Below are positions 1-5,217 of a DNA stretch of 7,697 nt, in pieces. Position 1 is the first letter of the stretch; the number at the start of each line of letters is the position of its first letter. A program made the translations under genes and the position numbers. Origin of the DNA: JAOAJF01 sp046295675 (GTDB taxonomy: Archaea > Micrarchaeota > Micrarchaeia > Anstonellales > Anstonellaceae). The notes beneath the pieces were generated by a model that did no database searches, had not been told where the DNA came from, and saw nothing but the letters and a program-made list of their open reading frames with translations. The stretch covers positions 1 to 7,697 of the forward strand of contig JBKBMW010000036.1 of NCBI GenBank assembly GCA_046295675.1, written 5' to 3'.

Positions 1-1
1 A

Positions 2-316
2 AAACTTCTTAAAGAGCTTATGGAAATTGATGGGATGACAGAGAGTAGTGCTATAAAAATAGTAGATATTTTACCAAAGTTCAAAACAACACTACAACTT
101 ATTTTAGCAAAGGATAAAATAAATTTTGAAGATAATAAACTTGAACAAATAATGCAACTGATAGCAAAGGCTTCTGAGGAGGCAAAGTATACTTATTCTA
201 AACAAGAAGATAAACAAGAAGAAAAAACAAAAAAGATAGAAAAGGAAGAAGAAACCCAAGAAAAAAAGGAAAAAGGCAAAAAAACAACTAAAGAAAAACA
301 AAAGGAAAAAGAATAA
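2..316 (+). CDS. rpoF: DNA-directed RNA polymerase subunit RpoF (Rpb4), C-terminal part, 5' end outside window
   Basis: RpoF (Rpb4) pairs with RpoE (Rpb7) to form the stalk of archaeal RNA polymerase, which helps open-complex formation and binds emerging RNA. The reading frame is open to the left edge (KLLKEL before the first ATG at 20), so the ATG at 20 is internal and the N-terminal half is missing. The visible segment MTESSAIKIVDILPK, followed by ILAKDKINFEDNKLEQIMQLI, matches the HRDC-like helical domain of archaeal RpoF (match from memory of the family). About 39 residues of nearly pure Lys/Glu/Gln/Thr follow, a tail that typical archaeal RpoF proteins of about 105–120 residues do not carry. 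The next gene, DUF655, is the usual archaeal neighbour and supports the call. No T-run follows the stop, so transcription probably continues into DUF655. Confidence 0.9.
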   Translation, partial: KLLKELMEIDGMTESSAIKIVDILPKFKTTLQLILAKDKINFEDNKLEQIMQLIAKASEEAKYTYSKQEDKQEEKTKKIEKEEETQEKKEKGKKTTKEKQKEKE

Positions 317-402
317 AATAAGATAAAATTAAATAGAACCTCAAGCCAAATAGAAATAGGTATAAAGGAAATTTAAAATACCAAAAAAGAGGTAAGGAGA
401 GA
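317..402 (+). promoter_or_regulatory. 86-bp rpoF–DUF655 spacer with tandem Shine-Dalgarno-like sites and weak TATA-like elements
   Basis: GAGGT at 389–393 lies 9 nt before the ATG at 403. A second purine-rich match, AGGAG at 395–399, lies 3 nt before it. Both can pair with the archaeal 16S 3' end (GGAGGTGA complement), and they fix the DUF655 start. AT-rich TATA-like stretches (TATAAA at 361–366, ATTTAAAATA at 371–380) could give an internal promoter, but such strings are common at this base composition. There is no run of more than three Ts, so I see no terminator for rpoF. Confidence 0.5.
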
Positions 403-978
403 ATGGAAGAAAAAGAAGAATATGGTTGGATTATAGACTTCTTACCTTATGGTAAATCAGACCAAAAAAACAAAGAACGAATAGTCCAACTTGTAGGAGA
501 GAAATATTTTACATTGTTGGAAGCAGTTGCAAAGCCAGATGTAGAATTAAAATTTGGAATGCGAGTTTATATAGGAAAAGAAAAAAGAAATGAAATTGAA
601 AAAATAAAAAGAAGGATAGGGTATAACGATTTAACTGCAAGTGCAAGGTCAGAATTGGAACCAGCACTTAAAAAAATAGTGGAAATTAGAGAAAAGGATT
701 TTATTAATTTTTATAATAAGGCAGGTCCATTATCCATAAGGTTACATCAGTTAGAATTTTTGCAAGGTATTGGAAAAAAACATCTAAATCAGATTTTAGA
801 GGAAAGAGAAAAAAAAGCCTTTGAAAGCTATGCAGATATAAAACAAAGGATTAGTTTTTTGCCAGATCCAGCACATATGATTGCAAATAGAATATTAAAA
901 GAACTTGAAGGAAATGAAAAAAATTATCTTTTTGTTAGACCACCGAGGATCGAATGGAATTACAAAAACAAAAGATAA
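403..978 (+). CDS. DUF655 family predicted nucleic-acid-binding protein (COG1491 type)
   Basis: This is a conserved archaeal protein of unknown biochemical role, predicted to bind RNA or DNA. At 191 residues it has the usual family length. It opens with YGWIIDFLPYGK and a β-rich, OB/S1-like N-terminal part (about residues 6–60, ending GMRVYIGK). A basic, helical linker follows, then a helix-hairpin-helix region around residues 110–140 (LSIRLHQLEFLQGIGKKHLN), where LQGIGKK is the Gly-rich hairpin. The C-terminus (FLPDPAHMIANRILKEL, then FVRPP) is also family-like. It lies between rpoF and ksgA, and its last 25 bp overlap the ksgA start, so the two are probably translated together. The context suggests a role in ribosome assembly or transcription, but that is inference. 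Family assignment is strong; function is unknown. Confidence 0.92.
   Translation: MEEKEEYGWIIDFLPYGKSDQKNKERIVQLVGEKYFTLLEAVAKPDVELKFGMRVYIGKEKRNEIEKIKRRIGYNDLTASARSELEPALKKIVEIREKDFINFYNKAGPLSIRLHQLEFLQGIGKKHLNQILEEREKKAFESYADIKQRISFLPDPAHMIANRILKELEGNEKNYLFVRPPRIEWNYKNKR
945..950 (+). promoter_or_regulatory. Ribosome binding site for ksgA inside the DUF655 coding region
   Basis: GAGGAT sits within the last codons of DUF655, with GAGG ending 5 nt before the ATG at 954. It supports the overlapping ksgA start. No other Met codon lies upstream of the conserved FAQYFL motif, and the next internal Met is far past the SAM-binding motif. Confidence 0.6.
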
Positions 979-1742
979 AAAGAATAAAAAAATTTGCACA
1001 GTATTTTTTGACAAACGAGGAGATATTGAACTTAGAGGCTGAACTTTTAGACCCTAAGGAAAAAGAAGTTTTGGAGATAGGAGCAGGAGATGGCAGATTA
1101 TCTGAAAAAATATTACAACACCAACCAAAAAAATTAATTTTAGTTGAAATAGATAAAAGATTTTGTTTTGAATTGAAAAAAAAATTTTCTAACTTAAAAA
1201 ATGTAGAAGTATTAAACCAAGATTTTTTAGATTTAAAAATAAAGAGAATAGATATTATTACAGGTAATGCCCCGTATAATATAAGTAGTTTAATAATTTT
1301 AAAATTAAGAGAAATAAAATTTGATTATGCCCTGCTTTTGCTCCAAAAAGAATTTGTAGATCGCTTGATTGCCCAACCTTCAACAAGCAATTATGGAAGG
1401 CTTTCTGCTATGGCAGAAGCATATTTTAATGTTGAGCCATTAAAAATAGTAAAAAAGGAAAACTTTTTTCCTATCCCAAAAGTAGATTCCCAATTTGTTA
1501 AAATAATAAGAAAAAAAAATCCTTCTTTAGAAAAAAATTTTGAAAAAATTTCTGCTGCATTGTTTTCCCATAGGCTGGCATCAGTTAAAAATGCTCTTTT
1601 TCATTCAAGAAAAATCTTTGGATGGAAAAAAGAAGAAGCAAAAGAGATTATCAAAAAGCTTAAAAACAGAGAAAAAAAAGTATTTATGTTGTCCTGGCAG
1701 GAGATAAATGAAATTGCAAAAATAATCAGGGAAAAACAATGA
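954..1742 (+). CDS. ksgA: 16S rRNA (adenine-N6,N6)-dimethyltransferase KsgA/Dim1
   Basis: It transfers four methyl groups from S-adenosylmethionine to the two adjacent adenines in the 3'-terminal helix of 16S rRNA (A1518/A1519 in E. coli numbering), a late step of small-subunit maturation. The 262 residues show the complete motif series. FAQYFL (14–19) is a diverged form of the usual GQNFL entry motif. LEIGAGDGRLSEKIL (40–54) is SAM motif I, and VEIDKR (64–69) holds the acidic ribose-binding residue. NQDFLD (88–93) follows, then NAPYNISS (105–112), the N-x-P-Y catalytic motif. After these come YGRLSAMAEAYF and FFPIPKVDSQFVKI, and a C-terminal helical domain with HRLASVKNAL. No key residue appears to be missing. 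The gene overlaps DUF655 by 25 bp and the next gene by 4 bp (ATGA), so it sits in a translationally coupled operon. Confidence 0.97.
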   Translation: MELQKQKIKRIKKFAQYFLTNEEILNLEAELLDPKEKEVLEIGAGDGRLSEKILQHQPKKLILVEIDKRFCFELKKKFSNLKNVEVLNQDFLDLKIKRIDIITGNAPYNISSLIILKLREIKFDYALLLLQKEFVDRLIAQPSTSNYGRLSAMAEAYFNVEPLKIVKKENFFPIPKVDSQFVKIIRKKNPSLEKNFEKISAALFSHRLASVKNALFHSRKIFGWKKEEAKEIIKKLKNREKKVFMLSWQEINEIAKIIREKQ

Positions 1743-2176
1743 GATTTACTACATTAGGCTCAAAGAAATCTCCTTTATACAAGGAAGAATATGAGCTTTA
1801 TAGACTTTTGCTTTTTTCTATTAATCAGCTTCTTGGACTAATAAATGTAATTTTATTTGTTTTGAAATTTAGTCAGATAATAAATGTATTTTTTTCTTTT
1901 TTTATTAGTGTAGTTTATTTATTTTTTAACTTATATTTTGGTTTAAAAACAAATATTTTAAGACAAGCTCTTGTTTTTTTGAATATTGTAATATTACAAT
2001 TTTTGTTTTTGGAAATTGAAACAAAAAAAACCATTTTATTTTTACCAAAATTATTTTTTATTGAAATTGATAAACCAGATTTTGTTATAATTTTTTTTAT
2101 AGTGGATATCTTGCTATTGCTTGTTTTTTATTATTTAAATGTAATATATCCATCTCACAGATATGAAAAAAAATAA
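1739..2176 (+). CDS. Unrecognised four-helix integral membrane protein
   Basis: I do not recognise this 145-residue protein. It has a short hydrophilic N-terminus (MRFTTLGSKKSPLYKEEYELYR), then strongly hydrophobic segments at about residues 22–42, 46–68, 75–92 and 113–133. It ends in a short basic tail (SHRYEKK). No catalytic motif, Cys pair or His cluster is visible. The start overlaps the ksgA stop as ATGA, and CAGGGA about 7 nt upstream is a weak ribosome binding site, so it is probably translated by re-initiation after ksgA. The ATG is well supported by this coupling. In many archaea a HemK-type methyltransferase follows ksgA, but nothing here resembles one. Coding is likely from the long open frame, the overlap and the sharp terminator after it. 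Function is unknown. Confidence 0.75.
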   Translation: MRFTTLGSKKSPLYKEEYELYRLLLFSINQLLGLINVILFVLKFSQIINVFFSFFISVVYLFFNLYFGLKTNILRQALVFLNIVILQFLFLEIETKKTILFLPKLFFIEIDKPDFVIIFFIVDILLLLVFYYLNVIYPSHRYEKK

Positions 2177-2220
2177 ATTTTTATTAGCTCTCTTTTTAGT
2201 CTTTTTAGGAAAGTTTTTTT
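2166..2220. terminator. Bidirectional T-run terminator between convergent operons
   Basis: On the + strand, T-runs occur at 2178–2182, 2193–2197, 2202–2206 and 2214–2220 (seven Ts), just after the stop of the membrane protein at 2174–2176. On the − strand, the A8 at 2166–2173 reads as eight Ts just past the stop of the opposing gene at 2205. No strong hairpin is seen. Runs of T alone are enough for archaeal RNA polymerase to terminate. Each operon's termination signal partly lies inside the other's last codons. Confidence 0.7.
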
Positions 2221-2948
2221 AATTTTCTTTTTATTGGCTTTTGCTCTTGGGGAAATGAAACCTCTTGTTCTTTTTGACCACTCTCTTTTTCTTCAATTGG
2301 TTGAGAAGAAATAAATGCATTATAATTTTTTTTGTTTTCAGAAAATGTACAACTTGCACTTAAAAAAACTTCTTCCTCGCATTCATAAGAAAGTTTTTCA
2401 AATGGTAAAAGGGTTTTTTTTGATAAAACCACAGGGTTCCCTTCTTTAAAATTGATTTGTAAAATAACATCTTCTAATAAATCTTTAGAAGCTTGAAAGG
2501 TTATACAAACAAACCCATTTCTTTTTGTTTTATAAAGCTCTGGGCCCTTTATTGTAAGATTTTTATATAAATGAATACCAAAAAAAATCAAAAATATTAA
2601 GAATAAAAATGCAAGAATTAAAAAAAATAGAAAAAGATTTTCTGTTTGCTCCTCATTTTTTTTAGTAGGTGTTTTTTCTTCTAATGATTGCACTAATAAT
2701 TTTTTTGATTCTGCACCAAAAGAAAACTCCCAGATTCCTTCTTGGTCTAAAAATATTCTTGCTTGGCCACTATTGTCCAATTGCTTTTCAAAGAAACTTC
2801 CATCTGGTTTTTTTACTTCTAAAGTTTGATTTTTTCCATCCTGTACTAAAATCTCCAATTCCTGCCCAACAAAATGAGCCTGATTAAGAAGAATCTCCCC
2901 AAAGATTATATGGAAGAAAAACAACAGTACAAAGATTAATTTTTTCAT
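2205..2948 (-). CDS. Unrecognised signal-peptide, single-pass membrane protein with β-rich domains on both sides
   Basis: I cannot name this 247-residue protein. Its layout is clear. A signal peptide or N-terminal helix (MKKLIFVLLFFFHIIFG, likely cut near residue 17) is followed by a β-rich outer domain at about 18–88 with an Ig-like or carbohydrate-binding feel (LEILVQDGKNQTLEVKKPDG, then EGIWEFSFG). Next come a charged linker at 90–103 and one very hydrophobic helix at about 104–128. A second β-rich segment (about 130–212) faces the cytoplasm if the signal peptide is cleaved, and the protein ends in a Glu/Gln/Lys tail (KPIKRKLKKLS). Cysteines at the cytoplasmic side (FVCITF, SYECEE, SASCTF) are scattered and do not look like a metal site. 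The start is 6 bp after the purE stop, with no clear ribosome binding site, so it is the last gene of the ubiA–purC–purE operon. Nothing else ties it to purine synthesis. Confidence 0.78.
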   Translation of the reverse strand: MKKLIFVLLFFFHIIFGEILLNQAHFVGQELEILVQDGKNQTLEVKKPDGSFFEKQLDNSGQARIFLDQEGIWEFSFGAESKKLLVQSLEEKTPTKKNEEQTENLFLFFLILAFLFLIFLIFFGIHLYKNLTIKGPELYKTKRNGFVCITFQASKDLLEDVILQINFKEGNPVVLSKKTLLPFEKLSYECEEEVFLSASCTFSENKKNYNAFISSQPIEEKESGQKEQEVSFPQEQKPIKRKLKKLS

Positions 2949-2954
2949 AAAGAT

Positions 2955-3380
2955 TTAACTTAAAGATGGTTTTAAATTCTTTGCAAGTTTCTCATCATTT
3001 AATGCTAAAATCCTTAAAGCAAGAAATGCTGCATTTTTTGCATTGTCTACACCGACTGCTGCAACAGGTACCCCAGAAGGCATATTCATAGTGGAAAGAA
3101 GAGCATCCAGTCCATCCAACTTAACATTTAAAGGAACACCAATAACTGGTTTGATTGTTTTAGAAGCAATTACTCCAGGTAATGCTGCCGATAACCCAGC
3201 CATAGCGATAAAAATTTTTGCATCAGAGGATGCTATTAAGCTTGCAAGTTTTTCAGGTTCTCTATGGGCAGATGCAACTTCTATCTTATTTGAAACATTG
3301 AATTTGTTTAAAATCTCTGAACATTTTTTTGCATGCTCAATATCATTTTGACTTCCTAAAACTATTAGTACATCTACCAT
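2955..3380 (-). CDS. purE: N5-carboxyaminoimidazole ribonucleotide mutase / AIR carboxylase PurE
   Basis: PurE makes 4-carboxy-AIR (CAIR) in de novo purine synthesis: class I enzymes act on N5-CAIR, class II on AIR plus CO2. The 141 residues match a single PurE domain. GSQND at 9–13 fills the phosphate-binding GSxSD position, SAHREP (37–42) carries the catalytic His39, and AGLSAALPGVIASKT (61–75) and PVIGVPL (78–84) follow. Then comes GLDALLSTMNMPSGVPVAAV, which is the class I pattern. The family's usual GGAAHLPG is AGLSAALPG here, without the His; from memory, Thermococcales-type archaeal PurE proteins look similar. Class I enzymes normally work with PurK, which is not in the window. It lies 4 bp after purC, whose product uses CAIR directly. 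Confidence 0.96.
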   Translation of the reverse strand: MVDVLIVLGSQNDIEHAKKCSEILNKFNVSNKIEVASAHREPEKLASLIASSDAKIFIAMAGLSAALPGVIASKTIKPVIGVPLNVKLDGLDALLSTMNMPSGVPVAAVGVDNAKNAAFLALRILALNDEKLAKNLKPSLS

Positions 3381-3383
3381 GTT

Positions 3384-3389
3384 CTCACC
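3384..3389 (-). promoter_or_regulatory. purE ribosome binding site overlapping the purC stop codon
   Basis: GGTGAG on the − strand contains the purC TGA (3385–3387). GGTGA ends 4 nt before the purE ATG. A ribosome ending purC therefore covers the purE initiation site, as expected for translational coupling. Confidence 0.75.
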
Positions 3390-4272
3390 AAGAAAATTTT
3401 TTTTGAGTTAATTTTTCATATGCTTCAATATACTTCTTGGAAGTGTTTTTTATAATATTTTCTGGAAGAGGAGGAGCAGGTGGTTTTTTATCCCATTTTA
3501 TTGATTCTAGATAATCTCGAACATATTGTTTATCATAGGATGGTGGAGAGATACCTTCTTTGTAGGATGAAACTGACCAATATCTAGAGGAATCTGGGGT
3601 TAAAACCTCATCGATTAGAATTATTTCATCTTCATGATATCCAAATTCGAATTTTGTATCAGCTAAGATTATTCCTTTTGAGAGTGCATAATCAGCTGCT
3701 TTTGAATAGATTTCCAAACTTTTTTTTTCTAGAAAATAATAAGTTTCTTCTCCTACTAATTTAACAGCTTCTTCACTATTAATGTTTTGATCATGTCCTA
3801 TTTTGGCTTTTGTGGAAGGAGTAAAGATTGGCTTTGGTAGCTTGGATGCAAGGGTTAAGCCCTCTGGAAGTTCAATTGAGCAAATTGATTTTTTTTCTAA
3901 ATATTCTTTATAGCCTGAACCTGCTAAATAACCCCTAACTACACATTCCAATTGAATTGGGGTTGCTTTTAAAACCCTCATTGCTCTTAATTCAAGGGAC
4001 TCATCTCTGTTTTGAAGAGATTTTGGTAGATCTAAAGCTTCGATATAATGCGATTTAATCACTCCTTTAAGAAAAGAGAACCAAAAAATTGAAAGTTGAT
4101 TTAGAACAATGCCTTTATATGGGATGCCTTGGCTAAAAACTACATCAAAAGCACTTAATCTATCTGTACAAACCATTAGAAGGTCTTTATCTAAAAGATA
4201 GGTGTCTCTTACTTTTCCTTCAGAAAATTTTTTCAAAGGAAGGCTTGTTTTTGTAATAACTTTGAGAGTCAT
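3385..4272 (-). CDS. purC: Phosphoribosylaminoimidazole-succinocarboxamide (SAICAR) synthase PurC, long type
   Basis: PurC uses ATP to join L-aspartate to CAIR, giving SAICAR, the step after PurE. The 295 residues contain the family signatures: GKVRDTY (19–25, nucleotide-binding loop), TDRLSAFD (36–43), VVRGYLAGSGY (111–121), FTPSTKAKIGHDQNI (150–164), ADTKFEFG (204–211) and DEVLTPDSSRYW (221–232). A C-terminal extension follows (KKPPAPPLPENII, then SKKYIEAYEKLT). This extension and the FW...FL region mark the longer, yeast ADE1-like form; the compact form found in many archaea and in Bacillus has about 240 residues. All substrate-binding motifs appear intact. The start is fixed by AAGGTGAG just upstream. 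It sits between ubiA (4-bp gap) and purE (4-bp gap) and is certainly co-transcribed with them. Confidence 0.98.
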   Translation of the reverse strand: MTLKVITKTSLPLKKFSEGKVRDTYLLDKDLLMVCTDRLSAFDVVFSQGIPYKGIVLNQLSIFWFSFLKGVIKSHYIEALDLPKSLQNRDESLELRAMRVLKATPIQLECVVRGYLAGSGYKEYLEKKSICSIELPEGLTLASKLPKPIFTPSTKAKIGHDQNINSEEAVKLVGEETYYFLEKKSLEIYSKAADYALSKGIILADTKFEFGYHEDEIILIDEVLTPDSSRYWSVSSYKEGISPPSYDKQYVRDYLESIKWDKKPPAPPLPENIIKNTSKKYIEAYEKLTQKKFSW

Positions 4273-4275
4273 AAA

Positions 4276-4283
4276 CTCACCTT
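4276..4283 (-). promoter_or_regulatory. purC ribosome binding site overlapping the ubiA stop codon
   Basis: AAGGTGAG on the − strand is an eight-base match to the complement of the archaeal 16S 3' end. The ubiA stop TGA (4277–4279) lies within it, and GGTGA ends 4 nt before the purC ATG. This decides the purC start and suggests coupling of ubiA and purC translation. Confidence 0.78.
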
Positions 4284-5140
4284 ATTAGTGCTAATAATAA
4301 AGAAAATAAAACAATTGCAAGCCCAACTAAAGACTGAGATCTAATTAGTTCTAAATCTTCTAGTCTAAAAGACTTGAAAGCCAAGACCAAAAACACTGCA
4401 AAACTTATTACTAAAAGTGCTAAAGAAAAATAATTCCATTTTAATATTTGGTCAATAAAAAATAATGAAGCAAGAAAAAAACAAAAAAACAAAAATAAAA
4501 AACCTGCAATTAGGGCTGAAGTTTTTTCTCCTAAAACTACTGGTAAAGTTCTTGCTTTTCTTGCTAACTTGTCTCCCTTAATATCTTGAATGGACTTGAT
4601 TATCTCCCTTGCAAACCCTACTACAAAGGCACCCAGAAATAATATCAACACTAAACTATTGAGTGAAAAGGAATTGCTTTTGGCAATATAACCAAAAGGA
4701 AATGCAATAGCCATAGATAAAGCAATAACAATATTTCCAACTAAAGGAAGTTCCTTTAACTTGAAATTATAGAGCACTGCCAAAAAGGAGAAAATTAACG
4801 ATATTAGGCCTATAAGAAAGTTTACCATAAATCCAATTAGTACACCTATAAATAATAACAAAAAGGATACAAAAAATGCATGCTTTTTATTTATTGTGCC
4901 TTTTACAAGAGGGCGATTGAATTTTTTGTTTTCTTTATCTGTTTCAATATCAAAATAATCATTTAAGATAAAAGAACCTGCATTAATAAAGATTGGAGTT
5001 AAAAAGACAAATATATCTTGGAGATTAAAAAATGGAGAAAAAGCCAACATTCCCAAAAAAACTCCAATTGCGGATAAGAAGGCATGCTCTATTCTGCTTA
5101 ATCTTAGCCATTCCAAAATAAATTTTAAATTAGCTAACAT
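4277..5140 (-). CDS. UbiA-family prenyltransferase, probable digeranylgeranylglyceryl phosphate (DGGGP) synthase
   Basis: In archaea this family most often transfers the second geranylgeranyl group onto geranylgeranylglyceryl phosphate, building the membrane lipid core. The 287-residue protein has about eight or nine hydrophobic helices. Two Asp-rich, Mg-prenyl-diphosphate motifs are present: NDYFDIETD at 60–68 (NDxxDxxxD) and REIIKSIQDIKGD at 178–190 (D186 and D190), followed by KARTLPVVLG. NRPLVKG (75–81) and YNFKLKELPLVGN (124–136) also fit. The N-terminal LRLSRIEHAFLSAIG segment is like archaeal DGGGP synthases. A menaquinone- or heme-type UbiA enzyme is the main alternative, but no quinone or heme gene is nearby. 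It is the first gene of a − strand operon with purC and purE. No ribosome binding site precedes its ATG, so the transcript may be leaderless. Confidence 0.88.
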   Translation of the reverse strand: MLANLKFILEWLRLSRIEHAFLSAIGVFLGMLAFSPFFNLQDIFVFLTPIFINAGSFILNDYFDIETDKENKKFNRPLVKGTINKKHAFFVSFLLLFIGVLIGFMVNFLIGLISLIFSFLAVLYNFKLKELPLVGNIVIALSMAIAFPFGYIAKSNSFSLNSLVLILFLGAFVVGFAREIIKSIQDIKGDKLARKARTLPVVLGEKTSALIAGFLFLFFCFFLASLFFIDQILKWNYFSLALLVISFAVFLVLAFKSFRLEDLELIRSQSLVGLAIVLFSLLLALIR

Positions 5141-5161
5141 TAATAAAATTTGTAAAGTAAA

Positions 5162-5169
5162 ATTATAAT
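5162..5169. promoter_or_regulatory. Palindromic TATA-like element in the ubiA/agmatinase divergent promoter region
   Basis: ATTATAAT is its own reverse complement and could position TFB/TBP in either direction. On the − strand it lies about 22 nt before the ubiA ATG. Archaeal start sites fall roughly 25 nt past the TATA centre, which gives a leaderless ubiA mRNA and fits the lack of a ribosome binding site there. On the + strand, with purine-rich GTAAAGTAAA upstream as a possible BRE, it would start RNA near 5190 and leave a leader of about 28 nt carrying the agmatinase ribosome binding site. Promoter function is inference. Confidence 0.5.
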
Positions 5170-5174
5170 AGCTT

Positions 5175-5194
5175 TTCTTAAGGCTAATTAAGAA
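5175..5194. repeat. 7-bp perfect inverted repeat in the divergent promoter region, possible operator
   Basis: TTCTTAA (5175–5181) and TTAAGAA (5188–5194) are exact reverse complements separated by six bases (GGCTAA). The repeat sits between the TATA-like element and the predicted + strand start near 5190, where a dimeric repressor would block agmatinase transcription. It lies upstream of the ubiA TATA. A 7-bp match can arise by chance in DNA this AT-rich. Confidence 0.45.
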
Positions 5195-5208
5195 TACATT
5201 AAAGGAAT

Positions 5209-5213
5209 GGTGA
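5209..5213 (+). promoter_or_regulatory. Ribosome binding site of the agmatinase gene
   Basis: GGTGA ends 4 nt before the ATG at 5218, the same motif and spacing as at purC and purE. It selects this start over the internal Met codon at 5242. Confidence 0.72.
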
Positions 5214-5217
5214 AAAA

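Noticed and set aside
104..301. Open frame on the − strand opposite the RpoF tail, very Phe/Leu-rich
   Set aside because: It is the mirror of the Lys/Glu codons in the RpoF tail (AAA/GAA read backwards as TTT/TTC), with no ribosome binding site or family resemblance.
954..978. DUF655/ksgA overlap as a possible frameshift or fusion
   Set aside because: Both proteins are complete, with family-typical ends and a ribosome binding site before the ksgA ATG. A 25-bp overlap is normal in a compact genome.
2669..2887. Open frame on the + strand inside the unknown bitopic protein gene
   Set aside because: It lies wholly within a better-supported − strand gene, lacks a ribosome binding site and shows no recognisable domain.
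3043..3351. Open frame on the + strand inside purE
   Set aside because: purE on the − strand is unmistakable from its motifs; this frame is its antisense shadow.
4465..4500. A-rich stretch with repeated AAAAAAC-like units, considered as a tandem repeat
   Set aside because: It encodes a Phe/Leu-rich transmembrane helix of the prenyltransferase in frame; the pattern follows from TTT/TTC codons.
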